A stretch of DNA of 64,000 nt from Sutcliffiella rhizosphaerae (GTDB lineage: Bacteria; Bacillota; Bacilli; Bacillales; Bacillaceae_I). Positions within the stretch are counted from its first letter, which is position 1; each line of letters begins with the position of its first letter. Under the pieces are notes generated by a model. That model did no database searches. It was given only the letters and a program-made list of their open reading frames with translations, and was not told where the DNA came from. Where the stretch lies: positions 1 through 64,000 of the forward strand of contig NZ_CAKJTJ010000007.1 of the NCBI RefSeq assembly GCF_917563925.1. The letters run 5' to 3'. A program made the position numbers and the translations under genes. Below are positions 60,074 through 64,000 of the stretch, piece by piece.

Positions 60074-61042
60074 TTAATATACGCCTTCTTCTCCTGCTTT
60101 TTTCGCTAACCAGTTTGCTATAACAACGAGAATCAATCCTACAATGCCTTTAAAGAATCCAACTGCAGTACTGTAGCTAAATTGACCTTGTTGAAGTCCG
60201 ACACGATAAACATACGTATCAAATATCTCTCCAACTTCCCTGTTGGAAGCATTCAATAGTAAGTAAACATGTTCAAATCCAAGTTCAAGGACGTCACCAA
60301 TTTTCAAAATTAATAGAACCACAATAACCCCTTTAATAGCTGGTAATGTAATATGCCACATCATTTGAAGCCTTGTTGCACCATCTATTCTAGCTGCTTC
60401 ATATAACTGCGGATTTACAGCAGCAATCGCAGCAAGGAAAATAATGGTTCCCCATCCTGCCTCTCTCCAAATTACTTGAAGAATGTACATTGGTCTGAAC
60501 CAATCCGGATTTAGTAGAAAGTTAATTTTATTAAACCCTAGCCACTCTATAATTCCGTTTACAAGTCCCCCATCAAGTGTCAACATGACAAAACTGATGG
60601 AAACAATAACAACCCAAGACATGAAGTGAGGAATATAAATAAGCGTTTGAACTCCTCTTTTAAAGAGCTCAATTCTTACCTCATTTAACATAAGCGCAAT
60701 GATAATTGGAATTGGGAAAAAGATAAATAAGTTTAAAGCAAATAATATAAGAGTGTTTCGGAAAATATTCCAGAAGTCAGGGTCTGTGAACAGTCTATTA
60801 AAATGCTGAAATCCTACCCATTCACTCCCAAGTATTCCTAAGTATGGTTTATAATCCTGAAAGGAAATGATTAATCCATACATAGGAATGTACTTATAAA
60901 TGAAAAAGTACAATATTCCTGGTAAGATCATTAGATAGATCATTCGATTTTTCCAAATTTGCTTTTTCAATTCTGCCCGCCTGTCTATTTTTGGCGGTGT
61001 TATTGGATTCTGATTTAAAGCTACGTTGTTCTCCGTTTTCAT
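60074..61042 (-). CDS. yteP: Carbohydrate ABC transporter permease YteP
   Basis: The 322-aa LplB/YteP-type permease has a charged N-terminal tail, YLMILPGILYFFIYKYIPMY as helix 1 and the EAA loop YEAARIDGATRLQMMWHITL. ATG 61042 follows GAGAGGTAGAG; 17 additional in-frame codons upstream lack family similarity. The ATPase is not encoded here, as usual for this class, which shares MsmX. A cre-like site lies about 90 bases upstream. Confidence 0.92.
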   Translation of the reverse strand: MKTENNVALNQNPITPPKIDRRAELKKQIWKNRMIYLMILPGILYFFIYKYIPMYGLIISFQDYKPYLGILGSEWVGFQHFNRLFTDPDFWNIFRNTLILFALNLFIFFPIPIIIALMLNEVRIELFKRGVQTLIYIPHFMSWVVIVSISFVMLTLDGGLVNGIIEWLGFNKINFLLNPDWFRPMYILQVIWREAGWGTIIFLAAIAAVNPQLYEAARIDGATRLQMMWHITLPAIKGVIVVLLILKIGDVLELGFEHVYLLLNASNREVGEIFDTYVYRVGLQQGQFSYSTAVGFFKGIVGLILVVIANWLAKKAGEEGVY

Positions 61043-61131
61043 GGCATCTCTACCTCTCCCCAGTTTTTTTCCATAATGCCCCTTCCCTAACAAATATAAA
61101 AAGTGATATTGCTTTGTATATTCAAATCATA

Positions 61132-61145
61132 GGACAGCGCTTTCA
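61132..61145. promoter_or_regulatory. cre-like site upstream of yteP
   Basis: On the minus strand TGAAAGCGCTGTCC matches TGWAANCGNTNWCA at 13 of 14 positions. It lies in the divergent region between yteP and the pectinesterase gene and may act on both. Confidence 0.6.
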
Positions 61146-61295
61146 TAACGTATATAATCATCACAGTATATAGAAAGCGTAAAACCTAAATCTGATGGGG
61201 AATCATGGCGAAAACCTAACAAACTGATTATCCGAAAATACAGAATTTTATTTATAATGTGAGCATCACACAATTTTTTTGGAAGGAGTTTTTCC

Positions 61296-62177
61296 ATGCA
61301 ATATATAACTGTATCCCAGGATGGTTTATCAGATTTTGACACTATTCAAGCAGCTATTGATTCCATTCGGGTCCATCCATTGGAACCTGTGACTGTCCTG
61401 ATCAAAAATGGAGAGTATAAGGAACGAGTCATAATCCCAGAGAATAAATCACCTATTACGTTACAGGGGGAAAGTTCTGAAAAAACGATTATTACCTTTC
61501 ATCGTTGTGCAACGATGAAGGATAAAAAGGGGCAACCAATTGGCACCTTTCAAACGGCCGTTGTCACATCTTTTGCAGATAATATTAGAATAGAAAACTT
61601 GACTATCGTAAACAGTGCAGGTTATGGACATGAGATTGGCCAAGCCCTTGCTCTCTATATATCCGGGGATAAAAGCACCATAAAAGAAGTCAAGTTATTA
61701 GGTAACCAAGATACACTTTATGCAAGCAAGGGAAAACAACTATATAAGAATTGTTATATTGAAGGACATGTTGACTTTATCTTTGGAGCTGCATCCGCTA
61801 TTTTTCACCAATGCGAGATTCATAGTTTACGAAAAGGCTATATTACAGCAGCATCAACACCTGAAGATGCCCCTTATGGTTTTGTATTCATTGATTGTAA
61901 ATTAACAGGGGTTGCGACAGATGACTCTGTCTTTTTAGGAAGACCGTGGCGACCTTATGCACATACCATATTTATTAATACTTGGATGGGATCACATATA
62001 AAACAGGTTGGATGGGATAATTGGAGAAATATGGAGAACGAATCTACAAGCTACTACGGAGAATTTGAATCGACTGGACCTGGAGCCTTTACTGAAGCTC
62101 GGGTTTCCTGGTCAAAAGCTTTAACAAAAGAAGAAGCAGATACCTACGAAATTCATAGGTTGTTATCTAATTGGTAA
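61296..62177 (+). CDS. Pectin methylesterase (CE8), cytoplasmic type
   Basis: The 293-aa beta-helix enzyme removes methyl esters from galacturonate oligomers. Catalytic residues are in order: QALAL (Gln117), GNQDTLY (Gln138, Asp139), YIEGHVDFIFG (Asp160) and LGRPWRP (Arg216, Trp218). It lacks a signal peptide, unlike most secreted pectinesterases, so it should act on imported oligomers. TTGGAAGGAGTTTTTCC precedes the ATG. Plus strand, divergent from yteP and convergent with ytcQ. Confidence 0.93.
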   Translation: MQYITVSQDGLSDFDTIQAAIDSIRVHPLEPVTVLIKNGEYKERVIIPENKSPITLQGESSEKTIITFHRCATMKDKKGQPIGTFQTAVVTSFADNIRIENLTIVNSAGYGHEIGQALALYISGDKSTIKEVKLLGNQDTLYASKGKQLYKNCYIEGHVDFIFGAASAIFHQCEIHSLRKGYITAASTPEDAPYGFVFIDCKLTGVATDDSVFLGRPWRPYAHTIFINTWMGSHIKQVGWDNWRNMENESTSYYGEFESTGPGAFTEARVSWSKALTKEEADTYEIHRLLSNW

Positions 62178-62178
62178 T

Positions 62179-62217
62179 AAAAACAGGAGGCGAATAGTTT
62201 ATGCCTCCTGTTTTTTG
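62179..62217. terminator. Bidirectional terminator between pectinesterase and ytcQ
   Basis: AAACAGGAGGC pairs perfectly with GCCTCCTGTTT around an 11-base loop, with T runs on both strands. Confidence 0.9.
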
Positions 62218-62221
62218 TTAT

Positions 62222-63724
62222 TTAATTACCAGCAGATTCGTTAAACTCATCAATGATTTGCTGACCACCGTCATTCAACCATCTCTGAACCGCTTTTTCG
62301 AATCCATCCTTATCAATTTGACGAAGAATGTATTGATACGAAGCATCTTGAATGATGGTTCGTAATCTCTCTCCATTGGCTAAGAATGCATCGGAATCAA
62401 GCGTTAGTGTCGGATCAATAATCAAATAGTTCTCATTATCGATAAATAGTTCTTCTGATTTTGCTTTTGGTTCAAACGTATGGAACCCTTCAAAGCGACC
62501 GTTATTTTCTGGCTCTCCAATTTCAATTGCTTGGAAAGGTTTTACTTCACGATCGTTTTTCGCAGTATCTTCAGCAGGTTTACCCATACCGTTCTCCACT
62601 GTATAATGCTCTCCTTCGATACCCCAGAAAATTAAGTTGGATACTTCTGGAGTCATTAAATCATCAAAGAATTGTAGGATTCTTTTTAATTCCTCTTCAG
62701 ACTTTACAGAAGATTTCGGGAACATAACTACGTTTCCGTAACCAGGAAGACTCCAAATTCCATAATCACCTTGTGGGCCTTCTACATAGTTGTGTACATC
62801 TACCTCTGCGTCTGGGTGTACTTTTGCTAAATCATTATATAGTGTTTGGACATCTCCCATAGAACCTACATAAATACCAGCAGTTCCATTAATGAACAAT
62901 GCTTGCTGATCATTTTTACTTGTAACAGGGAAGTCTTGGTTCATATAACCGTTCTCATGCATATCTTTGAAGAAATCAAGTGTTTCCATATATTCAGGGA
63001 ACATGAATGAAGGCTTTAATTTTCCATCTTCATCCTCTCCCCACTCATTCGGCGTACCGAACCAAGATGCCACTGTATAGAACGCTCCGTAAACTAAATC
63101 ACTACGGTCCGTTAAACCGATAGTATCCTTTTTACCTGTCTTGTTAGGATCGTTTTCAGTGAATTGCTTTGCCATTTCAAAAAACTCTTCTGTTGTAGTT
63201 GGAGCTGATAATCCTAAATTATCTGCCCAATCCTTACGATAGATAATTCCTTGACGTGAAAGAGGTCTTCCTTGATACAAAGAATAAATTTTGTCATCTA
63301 CTTTTGTATTTTCAAGAACTTGCTCTTTCAGCTTACTTAAGTTTTCATACTCATCCAAATAAGGTCCAATTTCCCAGAACTGATCGTCACGGATTGCATC
63401 CTTAAATTGATTAAAAGTAGTTTGGTTTTTCATGAAAACTGCTTGTGGAAGAGATCCTGTTGCAAATGCAGTGTTCAGTCTTTCTTCATAGTTATTATCT
63501 GGTACCCATTGAAACTCCAATTTTGTATTTGTTTTTTCTTCAAGCAATGTTTTGATTTTATCCTGAGGCACTTCTGGTGTATGAAGATTAGCCATGATAG
63601 AGATAGAAAATGGCTTATCAGGATCAATCTCTGTATTTGAAGCGCTTTCATTATTACATGCACTGACAAATACCAGCATCAAGGCAAGAAGTAAAAATGC
63701 AAATGATTTTTTCTTTACATTCAT
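62222..63724 (-). CDS. ytcQ: Oligosaccharide-binding lipoprotein YtcQ (LplA-like)
   Basis: The 500-aa extracellular binding protein has lipobox VSAC (Cys23) followed by an Asn/Ser-rich tether and the SBP_bac_1-type domain: FSISIMANLHTPEVPQDKIK, LPQAVFMKNQ, QGRPLSRQGIIYRKDWADNL, and NAFATG-like segments of the LplA/YtcQ group. It delivers substrate to YtcP-YteP. A good terminator follows. It is separated from its permeases by the pectinesterase gene on the other strand. Confidence 0.92.
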   Translation of the reverse strand: MNVKKKSFAFLLLALMLVFVSACNNESASNTEIDPDKPFSISIMANLHTPEVPQDKIKTLLEEKTNTKLEFQWVPDNNYEERLNTAFATGSLPQAVFMKNQTTFNQFKDAIRDDQFWEIGPYLDEYENLSKLKEQVLENTKVDDKIYSLYQGRPLSRQGIIYRKDWADNLGLSAPTTTEEFFEMAKQFTENDPNKTGKKDTIGLTDRSDLVYGAFYTVASWFGTPNEWGEDEDGKLKPSFMFPEYMETLDFFKDMHENGYMNQDFPVTSKNDQQALFINGTAGIYVGSMGDVQTLYNDLAKVHPDAEVDVHNYVEGPQGDYGIWSLPGYGNVVMFPKSSVKSEEELKRILQFFDDLMTPEVSNLIFWGIEGEHYTVENGMGKPAEDTAKNDREVKPFQAIEIGEPENNGRFEGFHTFEPKAKSEELFIDNENYLIIDPTLTLDSDAFLANGERLRTIIQDASYQYILRQIDKDGFEKAVQRWLNDGGQQIIDEFNESAGN

Positions 63725-64000
63725 TTTTGAATACCCCCACGTTAATTGATAACTAATTTAATGATAGATTACTAAAGCCTAGTTTGTACATATCAACTTT
63801 ACTTTTAGGTAAGATTACCAAAAGCCCCATAAAAGAATGCGCTTTCATTTAAGCTAATTATTTTCCCCCTTCCGAATCCATTTTAAGACGAACGCTCATA
63901 CATCACGTTGCGTTATCTATACTTGTCTTACTTTCAATTTAATTCAGAATTTTCAATTAGAATATAATCAATTGCTCATATCATCACTTCTATCCTTGAT
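63725..64000. other. Upstream region of ytcQ with a weak cre-like site
   Basis: No gene is seen from 63725 to the edge. On the minus strand 63847-63834 reads TGAAAGCGCATTCT, a 12 of 14 match to the cre consensus, about 110 bases upstream of ytcQ. Confidence 0.45.

Overview
The window looks like a chromosomal segment of a low-GC, endospore-forming Bacillaceae species. The support is a rrn operon with typical Bacillus tandem promoters and boxA, strong GGAGG ribosome binding sites with frequent TTG/GTG starts, spore-coat-type proteins (YraD-G/AdhB, DUF3231), and gene sets named in Bacillus subtilis (thiT, namZ/nagZ/amiE, yteRSTU, ytdP). The genus cannot be fixed from the sequence alone.

Layout. 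1-490: 5' end of a 16S rRNA gene on the minus strand with two promoters. 0.6-1.4 kb: TPP riboswitch and thiT. 1.5-4.1 kb: small membrane protein, GNAT, EamA and MgtC genes, and a tRNA-Ala. 4.3-6.9 kb: divergent spore-coat-like cluster (yraG-yraF-adhB and yraE-yraD). 7.0-8.3 kb: decayed IS1182-family copy and a start-less frame. 8.3-16 kb: mixed accessory region with DUF3888, lipoprotein, an orphan GvpU-like protein plus MFS exporter, an unknown secreted protein, a damaged Nudix gene, and a two-component system whose regulator is frameshifted. 16.3-19.1 kb: manganese catalase between two DUF3231 genes, with an overlooked 57-aa protein. 19.3-21.5 kb: katG behind a PerR-box-like site. 21.9-26.5 kb: livKHMGF branched-chain amino acid ABC transporter behind CodY-box-like sites. 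26.7-33.4 kb: peptidoglycan recycling genes amiE-nagZ-namZ and a NagP-type PTS with a perfect cre. 33.4-34.3 kb: intergenic repeats, including an insertion-like element flanked by a 25-bp duplication. 34.3-36.6 kb: ChaB-like, amidase, methyltransferase and glutaredoxin genes.

36.7-63.7 kb is one large pectin/rhamnogalacturonan utilisation island, almost entirely on the minus strand. Oligosaccharides are imported by YtcQ-YtcP-YteP and possibly an MFS carrier. They are processed inside the cell by pectin methylesterase, GH28, GH105 (YteR), two GH43 enzymes, an acetylesterase and an alpha/beta hydrolase. Unsaturated uronate passes through KdgF, KduI and KduD to 2-keto-3-deoxygluconate, and tagaturonate passes through UxaB and UxaA to the same intermediate. 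KdgK and KdgA then give pyruvate and glyceraldehyde-3-phosphate. A membrane-bound AraC regulator (YtdP type) lies divergent from yteR, with a 15-bp direct repeat between them, and several cre sites point to CcpA control. Secreted pectate lyase and uronate isomerase (uxaC) are not in the window.

The least explained items are a 364-aa predicted alpha/alpha-barrel protein inside the island, the 21-bp repeat array between uxaA and uxaB, the element with the duplicated terminator near 34 kb, and the secreted CxxC protein near 12 kb.
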